DNA from: PVC group bacterium
Lineage (GTDB): Bacteria; Verrucomicrobiota; Kiritimatiellia; SS1-B-03-39; PXDE01
Reading direction: 5' to 3'
Assembly (NCBI GenBank): GCA_003566475.1
Contig: PXDE01000443.1
Span: 1 to 5,671 of the forward strand
Length of the DNA stretch: 5,671 nt
The notes beneath the pieces were generated by a model. It saw nothing but the letters and a program-made list of their open reading frames with translations. It had not been told where the DNA came from and did not search any database. How positions within the stretch are numbered: position 1 is the stretch's first letter; every line of letters begins with the position of its first letter. The position numbers were made by a program, and so were the translations under genes. Shown piece by piece: positions 1-5,671 of this stretch.

Positions 1-1374
1 ACCTACGACGCGTACCGGACGATGGTGATGATGTACCACCTGACCGGCGACGAGAAGTATGTCCGGCGCATCGAAGGGCTGCCGCGGTGGATCTTCGCGG
101 CCCAGCTCGGGCTCGGCAATGTGCGAGGCTGGTCCGAGGAGTATGGCGCACGCAACGAGCCCGTCTGGGCGCGGCGGTTCGAGAGCACCCTGATTGACCC
201 AAGGAACTTCAACCGGTTCGTGGGGCCGATGCTGATCCAATTCTATGCGATCACCGGCAACGAATCCTACCGGAACCTCTTTGAGGAGAGTTACGAATGG
301 CTCAAATCCATGGAACACCCTCCGGAGGGAGAGCCTAAGAAGGGGGAGCTGCCAAGGGGGGACTTTGCCTACAAGTTCACCTACGATGGCCGGGAAGCCT
401 GGAGTGGCCGGCCGGCCTACACCGATCGTCTCACCCCCGGTCAGACCTTCTCCAGCGTCACCGGGTTTCCGGGAGGCAATGTGCATCTTGACAGCATGGC
501 CAAGGTCTATGACCTGATCAGGAGCGAGGGGCTTGAGGGACTGCGGGCCTGGTTCGGGCCGCACCCTGTCCGGTACGGCCCGGATGAATACGTCCACGCC
601 CGCCTCGGAGCCGCGCGGCGCGTCACGGATGAGACCCGGGACGTGCTGTTGCAGGTGTTGCCCGGGGAGACCGGCTATCAGCACGAGCGACGGTTGGGCC
701 GTTTCTTGGAACGGGTACGGTTGCGGCTGGTACACCCCGACCATGCGCCGGAACGTGATCCGGTTCCCCGCATGGCCGGCGCTCAGCGCGGCGTGGCCCG
801 CCAGCTTCAGATTTGGCGGCCAAGTCCGGGGCGCAGTCCGTACAAGCCGCACTACGGCTGGGCCACCTGGCAGTACGTCTGGGATGTGCGCCTGGCCCTC
901 GGAAAGATTGACGCCGCGACCGCCGCCCGGGGCGGACGGGGCTTCGAAGGAGAAGGCCCCCCCACAACGTTTTTCGAACCATGGGACGTGCGCGGCGACT
1001 GGTCCACGCATGCCATCAAGGTGGAGAACTGGTTGAATATGCCCTTTCAGGACCGTGCGATTCCTGTCCGCGGGGTGGCCCTACGTCCCGCAAGGCTGGA
1101 GCTTCGACCGGGTCAGGAACAGTCCATGGATCTCATCCTCGAACCCGGCACGGCCACGTACCGCACCGCCACCTGGGCGAGTGATGCTCCGGGCGTCGCC
1201 ACCGTGGAACCGCGAATGCTTGACGAGATCGACCCGGATGTGGTTCGCCCCGTGTACCGCACCGAGGGAAGAATGGTGGTTGTCGCCCATGCTCCGGGCC
1301 GGGCGGAGATTACCGTGCGTTCCACCTGTGGCAGCCATGCCGCGACGGCCGAGGTCGTGGTGTCCGGGGAATAG
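1..1374 (+). CDS. Pectate-lyase-like toroid protein with C-terminal Ig-like domain (5' partial)
   Basis: The frame is open from base 1, so the true start and any signal peptide lie outside the window; the first in-window ATG (base 22) falls inside a helical repeat and is probably not the start. Numbering from that Met, residues 1-110 carry alternating helices typical of an (alpha/alpha) toroid, with the motif GWSEEYG at 36-42 followed by PVWARRFE at 47-54, which resembles PL10-type pectate lyases (GW..QYD, then P..AR.FE). A second conserved-looking block, including FSSVTGFPGGNVHLD, follows within residues 114-160. Residues about 346-450 form a beta-rich module (VRGVALRPARLELRPG, then WASDAPGVATVEP, then PGRAEITV) that matches the Big_2 Ig-like pattern and probably serves adhesion or spacing. 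Residues about 214-273 look out of frame (separate entry). Family recognition is by eye; a related uncharacterised lyase or hydrolase family is possible. It lies 11 bases upstream of the heparinase-like gene, so they are probably co-transcribed. Confidence 0.7.
   Translation, partial: TYDAYRTMVMMYHLTGDEKYVRRIEGLPRWIFAAQLGLGNVRGWSEEYGARNEPVWARRFESTLIDPRNFNRFVGPMLIQFYAITGNESYRNLFEESYEWLKSMEHPPEGEPKKGELPRGDFAYKFTYDGREAWSGRPAYTDRLTPGQTFSSVTGFPGGNVHLDSMAKVYDLIRSEGLEGLRAWFGPHPVRYGPDEYVHARLGAARRVTDETRDVLLQVLPGETGYQHERRLGRFLERVRLRLVHPDHAPERDPVPRMAGAQRGVARQLQIWRPSPGRSPYKPHYGWATWQYVWDVRLALGKIDAATAARGGRGFEGEGPPTTFFEPWDVRGDWSTHAIKVENWLNMPFQDRAIPVRGVALRPARLELRPGQEQSMDLILEPGTATYRTATWASDAPGVATVEPRMLDEIDPDVVRPVYRTEGRMVVVAHAPGRAEITVRSTCGSHAATAEVVVSGE
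661..840 (+). other. Probable out-of-frame segment in gene 1 (two compensating frameshifts)
   Basis: In the annotated frame this stretch is arginine-rich (11 of 50 codons from base 691) and has few aromatics. The +1-shifted frame reads GWYTPTMRRNVIRFPAWP around bases 728-781, rich in Trp and Tyr as expected for a carbohydrate-active enzyme. Third-position GC supports the shift: 19 of 20 codons in the shifted frame (722-781) against 14 of 20 in the annotated frame (721-780), while the annotated frame scores 18 of 20 just upstream (601-660) and 19 of 20 just downstream (841-900). GGGG runs at 664-667 and 828-831 are natural places for one extra G and one missing G. Either the gene carries two offsetting indels or the assembly has homopolymer errors. 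The exact shift points are inferred. Confidence 0.62.
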
Positions 1375-1380
1375 GAGAGG
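1373..1380 (+). promoter_or_regulatory. Ribosome binding site of the heparinase II/III-like gene
   Basis: The purine-rich stretch AGGAGAGG ends 5 bases before the ATG at 1386 and overlaps the TAG stop of gene 1 (1372-1374). This supports the chosen start and suggests translational coupling between genes 1 and 2. No promoter is visible in the 11-base gap. Confidence 0.75.
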
Positions 1381-1385
1381 AACGC

Positions 1386-3569
1386 ATGGCTTTCCAGGCA
1401 TCTCGTCGCTCCGCCCCCCTCGGGGTCGCAGGTCCCTGCCATTTACGGTCCATCCAAGCCTATCCGTCTGTCCCCGGTTTCATTGCGTGCGGCCTGCTGC
1501 TCATTGGACTGGTTTTCGCCGCTCACGCCGGGCAGGATCCCGTCATGATCGATATCCGCCCCTACGTCCTTAGCCCCGAGACCTCGGGGCCCCTTCTGGA
1601 GGACGTGTGGCCCACACTTGCCATCGGCCCCTCGCGGGCGGAGGAGATCGCGCGCAAGGCGCGGGATTTGCCGTGGGCAGCCGCCCTGCTCCACCGGATG
1701 CGGGAGGAGGCGGCAACGGTCCGCAAGCAGCCGCCGGCCGTGCCCAGGGTCCAGACGGGATGGCGTCACGATTTCTTCAGTCCGGCCACTGGCGAGCCGC
1801 TGATCTACGAGGCGGACCAGCCCGACGCGTTTCGGGTCCCGTCCACCGGCGAACGGGAGCGGGGCGCCGCCCAGGCCCGGGCCTGGGCTCTCCTCACCCA
1901 TGAGCGCACCGCCCGCCTGATGCGCGGCCTGGCCCTGCTTTATCGGATCGATGGCCGCCCCGAGGACGCGGAATGGGTGCTGGATGGGTTTCGCAGCCAG
2001 GCCTCCTGGTGGGGCGACCCCCGGTTCGGCCGGCCGGCCCGCTTCGCCCGGGGCCTGCGGGCACGCCACTTCTCCATCCTCTACGACGCCAGCACGCTGA
2101 TTGTGCTGGCCGACGCCTGGGCCTGCGTGCGCGACCTCGCCGACGACGACCTGCGCAGTCAGGTTGAGGACGGGATCTTCGCGGAACGCGCTCCCGTCAT
2201 CGAGGCCTTCCTGGCCCAGCCCCGCGGCCTGCGCAACATGAACGCCTATGCGGCGGTGGCGCTTATCCGCATGGGGGCGGCCGCCGGACGTCCGGAATGG
2301 ATCGAAGCCGGTCTGAATCCGGAACACGGCCTCGCCGCCATCCTGGAAGACAACCTGCATGATGACGGGCTATGGAACGAGAACACGATGTTCTATCACT
2401 TCTATGCGCTCGTCCCCCTCATCGGCGCGGCCGAAGCGCTCCTGGATCGCGACGGTAAGCTGGATCCCCAGGTGCGTCGGCACCTGGGCGACATGCTGGA
2501 GGCTCCTTGGCGCATCACCGACTCCCGTCTGCGCCTGCCTGCCTTTGGCGATCTCGGCTGCCCCCGCACGTCGCACCTGGGCACCTGGCGCTATGTGTAC
2601 GAATGGGCGGCGGGACGCCTGGATCCCGAGCGGTTCGGACCCATGCTGGCCGCGATCACCGAGGCCGGGTTCCCCCGGCGCGACCTCGCCGCCCTTGCCT
2701 ACGGCCCGGACGACCCCGGTCCTGCCGCGCCCCCTCCGGCCGGCCACGACCTTCTGGGTGAAAGCGGCCTCGCCCTGCTGCGGGGAGAAGGACCGGACGC
2801 CCCCTACGTGGTCTTCCGGGGCGGCCGCTACAACGGCGGGCATGACCATCCCGACCGCCTGGGCCTGATCCTGCATGTGGGCGACGCTCTGCTCTCGCCC
2901 GACCTGGGCGAGGCCGGCTATGCCCTGCGCGACGGCCGAAACCGCGCCTACCATCGCATGACACCCGGCCACAACACCCTCTTCGCCGACGAGCGCGAGC
3001 AGGTGGGCACGGCCCGGATCACCCGGGACGAGGATGGCGCCCTGACCGGGGTCATCGGCCGGGACCGCCAGGGCGTCAGTTTCCGCCGCCGGGTCCGTCT
3101 GGTCGGGGATCACCTTCTGGTCCTCGACCGCTGGCAGTCCGGACGGCCCGTCCGAGGCGGCTGGATCCACCACGGGCCGGGTCGGCTGGATATCGAGGCC
3201 ACGGCGGAGGCCCTGCCCGACCTGCCTCCCCTGCCCGATTCCACCGGGTGGCGCGAGCTGGCCGATCGCCAGGTTCTGGGCGCCCGGGCCTGGCGGGGAT
3301 CCTGGCAGCCCGAGCGCGGGATCGTGCTGGCCGTGAGCGGCGTGGCCGACGGGCCGGCGGAGCTGACCGTCTCCGTCGCCCCCGGCAACCCCTTCATTCA
3401 CCGTCAGGGCGTCCTCCTGCTTCGTCTTCCCGGTACCGACCGGCGGGTGGCCAGCGTGTTCTCCTGGTCGAGGGGCAATCCCCCGGACGTGGAAGTGCGC
3501 CTCACGAAGACCGGCATGGTCGCGGTGCTGCCCGACGGGAGAACGGTGGAACTGGACGACACGCCGTGA
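1386..3569 (+). CDS. Heparinase II/III family polysaccharide lyase, secreted
   Basis: A complete 727-residue protein, the usual size for toroid plus beta-sandwich lyases (PL12, PL15, PL17 and PL21 type). Such enzymes cleave uronic-acid polysaccharides by beta-elimination. A signal sequence is visible: a hydrophobic core at residues 31-46 and a likely cut after AHA (48), with an unusually long, moderately basic n-region of about 30 residues. No other ATG, GTG or TTG start lies between the ATG and the hydrophobic core, and a good ribosome binding site precedes it. Residues about 60-400 are the helical toroid, with NMN at 284-286 and WNENTMFYHFYAL at 330-342, resembling the Asn and Tyr/His catalytic region of the family. 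The C-terminal half is beta-rich and includes GGHDHPDRL (484-492; H486, H488) and TPGHNTL (526-532), the signature of the heparinase II/III C-terminal domain (PF07940). The exact PL family and substrate cannot be assigned by eye. GC is very high (45 of 60 bases at 2881-2940). Confidence 0.87.
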   Translation: MAFQASRRSAPLGVAGPCHLRSIQAYPSVPGFIACGLLLIGLVFAAHAGQDPVMIDIRPYVLSPETSGPLLEDVWPTLAIGPSRAEEIARKARDLPWAAALLHRMREEAATVRKQPPAVPRVQTGWRHDFFSPATGEPLIYEADQPDAFRVPSTGERERGAAQARAWALLTHERTARLMRGLALLYRIDGRPEDAEWVLDGFRSQASWWGDPRFGRPARFARGLRARHFSILYDASTLIVLADAWACVRDLADDDLRSQVEDGIFAERAPVIEAFLAQPRGLRNMNAYAAVALIRMGAAAGRPEWIEAGLNPEHGLAAILEDNLHDDGLWNENTMFYHFYALVPLIGAAEALLDRDGKLDPQVRRHLGDMLEAPWRITDSRLRLPAFGDLGCPRTSHLGTWRYVYEWAAGRLDPERFGPMLAAITEAGFPRRDLAALAYGPDDPGPAAPPPAGHDLLGESGLALLRGEGPDAPYVVFRGGRYNGGHDHPDRLGLILHVGDALLSPDLGEAGYALRDGRNRAYHRMTPGHNTLFADEREQVGTARITRDEDGALTGVIGRDRQGVSFRRRVRLVGDHLLVLDRWQSGRPVRGGWIHHGPGRLDIEATAEALPDLPPLPDSTGWRELADRQVLGARAWRGSWQPERGIVLAVSGVADGPAELTVSVAPGNPFIHRQGVLLLRLPGTDRRVASVFSWSRGNPPDVEVRLTKTGMVAVLPDGRTVELDDTP
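1573..1590. repeat. Perfect 8-bp inverted repeat inside gene 2
   Basis: GCCCCGAG at 1573-1580 and its exact reverse complement CTCGGGGC at 1583-1590 are separated by AC. Folded as RNA this would give a 7-bp GC-rich stem with a 4-base loop, just after the signal-peptide-coding region. No T-tract follows, so it is not an intrinsic terminator. In DNA of about 70% GC it may be chance. Confidence 0.4.
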
Positions 3570-3583
3570 GCTCGTCCTTCCAC
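3546..3583 (+). terminator. Stem-loop across the gene 2 stop codon (possible terminator, attenuator or mRNA-stability element)
   Basis: GTGGAA (3546-3551) pairs with TTCCAC (3578-3583), and GGACGA (3554-3559) pairs with TCGTCC (3572-3577). This gives 12 base pairs with a 2-base bulge (CT) on the 5' arm. Inside, CAC (3560-3562) can pair with GTG (3566-3568) around a GCC loop, leaving a 3-base bulge. The TGA stop (3567-3569) sits in the apical part. No U-tract follows (the next bases are GCCCCC), so a classical Rho-independent terminator is not supported. It could instead lower read-through into gene 3 or protect the upstream mRNA from 3' exonucleases. The pairing is seen directly; the role is inference. 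Confidence 0.45.
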
Positions 3584-3628
3584 GCCCCCATACCGCACCG
3601 TACCCAGCTCGGCACCGTGTCGCTACCC

Positions 3629-3635
3629 AAAGGAG
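3629..3635 (+). promoter_or_regulatory. Ribosome binding site of the alginate-lyase-family gene
   Basis: AAAGGAG lies 6 bases before the ATG at 3642, a strong Shine-Dalgarno match at ideal spacing. It fixes the start that also gives an intact signal peptide. The 72-base gap upstream (3570-3641) shows no convincing -35/-10 pair. Confidence 0.8.
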
Positions 3636-3641
3636 CAGAGA

Positions 3642-4796
3642 ATGAAGTGGACGTTTATCCACACCGTTCGGTTTATCATTGCGGTCTTTGTCCTGACGTT
3701 TCAGGCCTTAGCTGAGAACCAGGACAGACCTTTTACCCATCCCGGACTGCGGGTAGGGCAACATGAGATTGACCTCATGAAGCAGCGTCTCGCGGCTGGA
3801 GAGGAACCGTGGAAGTCCGACTACGATCACATGATGCGCGAGGAAGGGTTTCGAGATGGCCGAGGCCGCGGACCCTTGTCGAGCCTTGATTTCCGTCCCG
3901 CGCCCCAAGCGGTCATTCGGGTGGAAAGTTACGAGCGACAGCGCATCGGGCAGGACGAAGCCCTGACGGATGGGGCTGCGGCATTTGTTCATGGCATCCT
4001 GTGGCAGCTCACCGGCGAGGAACAGCATGCGCAGAAGTCCGTCGAGATTCTGGATGCCTGGGCGCAGACCCTGACGGAGGTTGCCGGACCCAACAAGGAA
4101 CTGGCCGGAGCCTGGATCGTCTCAGCGTTCTGCGAAGCCGCTGAACTAGTCCGTTGGTCATGGACGGATGCCCCAGAAGGTGCCTGGGACAACTTTGACC
4201 GGATGCTGCGCAACCAATTTTGGCCGTTGTTGCGTAATTTCAAGCCAAGGTACAATGGCAACTGGGATGCCTTGATCACCCAGGCCGTGGTCTCCATGGG
4301 CGTGGTGCTGGAGGACCGCACGGTTTATGACCACGGGGTGAGATACCTTCGAGAGGGTAGAGGAAATGGCTCGCTTCCAAATTACATCCGTGCCGACGGG
4401 ACGACCCAGGAAACCAAGCGGGACCAGGAGCATGAGCAAATGGGCGTGCATGCGCTCGCAAACACCGCCGAAATTGCATGGAGACAGGGCGATGACCTCT
4501 ATGCCCTCCTTGACAACCGAATTCGAACCGGCGCGGAAGGCACCGCCCGGCGCATCATCGACCTTGACGGCATCTGGCACAATAGGCCGGGGCGCGCGAT
4601 CCATCTCTACCCAACCTGGGAAATAATCTATAATCATTATGTTCATCGGCGTGGGCTGCCGATGCCGGAGACCAAGTTGCTTATGCGTGACTTTCGTCGC
4701 AACATGCTCAGGTATAGCCGCAATACCGTCTCCCTGTGGCCGGTTCTCACCCACCATCAGGCCGGGCCAGCGCCCGAACACGATGCGCCGGAATAG
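3642..4796 (+). CDS. Alginate lyase superfamily protein (PF05426-like, possibly PL38), secreted
   Basis: A complete 384-residue protein, normal for a single-domain (alpha/alpha)-toroid alginate-lyase-type enzyme. Residues 1-24 are a clear signal peptide: a basic start, a hydrophobic core at 11-20 and a likely cut after ALA (22-24). The mature part begins with a HPGLRVGQHEIDLMKQRL block typical of this superfamily. Then come LTDGAAAFVHGILWQLTG with a helix ending in ILDAWAQTL; RYNGNWDA (203-210); a GNGSLPNYI block; RDQEHEQMG (260-268, with His264) followed by AEIAWRQGDDLY; and WEIIYNHYV near the C-terminus (326-334, with Tyr330 and His332). NGNW, RD..H.Q and YNHY are the expected active-site-region blocks of PF05426, and their combination recalls PL38. 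Members cleave alginate or glucuronan-like uronic polymers by beta-elimination; the substrate here is not determined. GC is clearly lower than in gene 2 (29 of 60 bases at 4201-4260), hinting at a separate origin. The stop lies 2 bases from that of the converging gene 4. Confidence 0.85.
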   Translation: MKWTFIHTVRFIIAVFVLTFQALAENQDRPFTHPGLRVGQHEIDLMKQRLAAGEEPWKSDYDHMMREEGFRDGRGRGPLSSLDFRPAPQAVIRVESYERQRIGQDEALTDGAAAFVHGILWQLTGEEQHAQKSVEILDAWAQTLTEVAGPNKELAGAWIVSAFCEAAELVRWSWTDAPEGAWDNFDRMLRNQFWPLLRNFKPRYNGNWDALITQAVVSMGVVLEDRTVYDHGVRYLREGRGNGSLPNYIRADGTTQETKRDQEHEQMGVHALANTAEIAWRQGDDLYALLDNRIRTGAEGTARRIIDLDGIWHNRPGRAIHLYPTWEIIYNHYVHRRGLPMPETKLLMRDFRRNMLRYSRNTVSLWPVLTHHQAGPAPEHDAPE

Positions 4797-4798
4797 GG

Positions 4799-5671
4799 TC
4801 AATCCTCCGTCTGGCCGTAGATCACCCGCACGTCATAGGTCCGCCCTACCCCGTCGAATCTCCCGTGGATGTACCCCATGCTTCCGATATACGGCGGCAC
4901 CGCATCGGGCCGGCCGGTCAGCGCCGCATGCAGGGCGAGCAGGGCCAGGGGCTCCTGGGCGTTGAAGCTGGCGTTGAGGTGCTTCGCCGAGGGAACGAAG
5001 AAGCCGTCCCGCGTACGCCGGGCCAGGATGTTGTCGCCGATGCGGCGGGCCAGACCGAGCAGTCCGGGGTGGGGGTGGCTGCGGTGCAGATCGAGTAGGG
5101 CGTAGATGGTTTCCGGATCGGCGTGATCGGTGGCGAGGTTTAGACGCGGCGGGTCGGCCGGTTGAGGCCCTAGCTCGCCTAGACCATTGCCACGCACCAT
5201 GCCCCGAAGACCCCGCCACAGCCGCTCGTCGCCGGAAAGCCGGAAGGCCCGGGCGTAGGAGACCAGAAACGCGCCGTCGGCATCGCTGCCGGTGAAGGGG
5301 CGAGGCTGGTTTGTCTGGTTGTAGTACCCGAAGGTCTCGATCATGCGCCCGCTTAGGTCGGTGCCGTCGGCCCATAGGGGGCGGAAGTGGTTCCCCTCCT
5401 CGTCGTAGGCGTGGTTCAGATAGGCGGCTAGGCCGTCGACGGTCCAGGTCAGGAAATCCGCCCCCTCCTCCTCCAGGCTCTCGGCCACGCCGAGAAGCAC
5501 CAGGGCGTGGATGGCATAGATGCTGCGCTCGCGCCCGTGGAACAGGGCCCAGCCCTCGCGGGCCACCTCGCCGAACTCGCGGCCGAAGTGGTTCTCCGCC
5601 CGGTCCCCGAAGTGGGACCAGGTGTGCCCGCTCTGGGTCATCGGCCAGACCGGCTCCCGCCTGCGTCGGGG
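4799..5671 (-). CDS. Uncharacterised toroid-type putative polysaccharide lyase (5' partial)
   Basis: The frame stays open to the window edge. Ten more codons upstream of the Met at 5639-5641 are coding-like (ending EPVWP), so that Met is probably internal and the N-terminus is missing. The visible 290 residues are mostly amphipathic helices, as in (alpha/alpha) toroids acting on polysaccharides. Numbered from that Met, notable blocks are SGHTWSHFGDRAENHFG (4-20), RSIYAIHALVLLGVAE (39-54), RPLWADGTDLSG (87-98), GYYN (105-108), then SYARAFRLSGDERLW; close to the C-terminus are GFFVPSAKHLNA, EPLALLALHAAL and GYIHGRFDGVGRTYD. These aromatic and charged blocks look conserved and catalytic or substrate-binding. 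I do not recognise a named family; it resembles pectate-lyase-like proteins annotated as hypothetical in Planctomycetes-type genomes, by memory only. It is transcribed against genes 1-3. No signal peptide can be judged, since the start is outside. Confidence 0.7.
   Translation of the reverse strand, partial: PRRRREPVWPMTQSGHTWSHFGDRAENHFGREFGEVAREGWALFHGRERSIYAIHALVLLGVAESLEEEGADFLTWTVDGLAAYLNHAYDEEGNHFRPLWADGTDLSGRMIETFGYYNQTNQPRPFTGSDADGAFLVSYARAFRLSGDERLWRGLRGMVRGNGLGELGPQPADPPRLNLATDHADPETIYALLDLHRSHPHPGLLGLARRIGDNILARRTRDGFFVPSAKHLNASFNAQEPLALLALHAALTGRPDAVPPYIGSMGYIHGRFDGVGRTYDVRVIYGQTED

Noticed and set aside
743..753. 11-base match ATGCGCCGGAA shared between gene 1 (743-753) and the end of gene 3 (4783-4793)
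   Set aside because: A few 11-base matches are expected by chance in a window of this size, and the flanks do not match.
2029..2040. Repeated GGCCGG-type words in several places (near 407-415, 2029-2040, 2738-2745, 4909-4918)
   Set aside because: They are common words in GC-rich coding DNA with no regular spacing, so there is no CRISPR or repeat array.
1443..2360. Open frame of 305 codons on the minus strand
   Set aside because: It is another shadow of gene 2, with no signal, domain or ribosome binding site.
3595..3618. Direct repeat GCACCGT (3595-3601 and 3612-3618) upstream of gene 3, considered as an operator
   Set aside because: It is only 7 bases with no promoter elements alongside; it could easily be chance.
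2370..3662. Open frame of 430 codons on the minus strand opposite gene 2
   Set aside because: It mirrors the high third-position GC of gene 2, its product is low-complexity (Gly, Pro, Arg, Ala rich) with no recognisable domain, and gene 2 has clear family motifs over the same bases.
4765..4816. GGCCAG (4765-4770) and CTGGCC (4811-4816) across the convergent junction, considered as a bidirectional terminator
   Set aside because: The arms are only 6 bp with a 40-base spacer and no T-tract; too weak to call.

Overview
The window is about 5.7 kb of GC-rich bacterial DNA holding four protein genes packed almost end to end. All four look like secreted or periplasmic carbohydrate-active enzymes of the (alpha/alpha)-toroid type, mostly polysaccharide-lyase-like. 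No tRNA, rRNA, CRISPR array, transposase or regulator gene was seen, and no gene-free stretch exceeds 72 bases. Signal peptides on two proteins, the lyase families present, and high but uneven GC suggest a Gram-negative polysaccharide degrader, for example Planctomycetota, Verrucomicrobiota, Kiritimatiellota or a related metagenomic lineage. The sequence alone does not fix the taxon.

Layout. (1) Bases 1-1374, plus strand: 3' part of a pectate-lyase-like protein ending in a bacterial Ig-like (Big_2-type) domain. Its middle (about 661-840) appears to be read in the wrong frame between two compensating single-base shifts. (2) Bases 1386-3569, plus strand: a 727-residue heparinase II/III-type lyase with a signal sequence, 11 bases downstream of gene 1 and probably in the same operon. 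A strong stem-loop spans its stop codon. (3) Bases 3642-4796, plus strand: a 384-residue alginate-lyase-superfamily protein with a signal peptide and its own good ribosome binding site. (4) Bases 4799-5671, minus strand: 3' part of an uncharacterised toroid-like protein, converging on gene 3 with only 2 bases between the stop codons.

How they may work together: genes 1-3 would form a secreted set that cleaves uronic-acid-containing polysaccharide (pectin, alginate, glucuronan or glycosaminoglycan-like) by beta-elimination. The endo-acting member could be gene 1, with the heparinase II/III and alginate-lyase proteins acting on chains or oligosaccharides. This division of labour is inference. 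No transporter, SusC/SusD pair, sulfatase or monosaccharide catabolism gene lies inside the window, so the actual substrate cannot be read from it.
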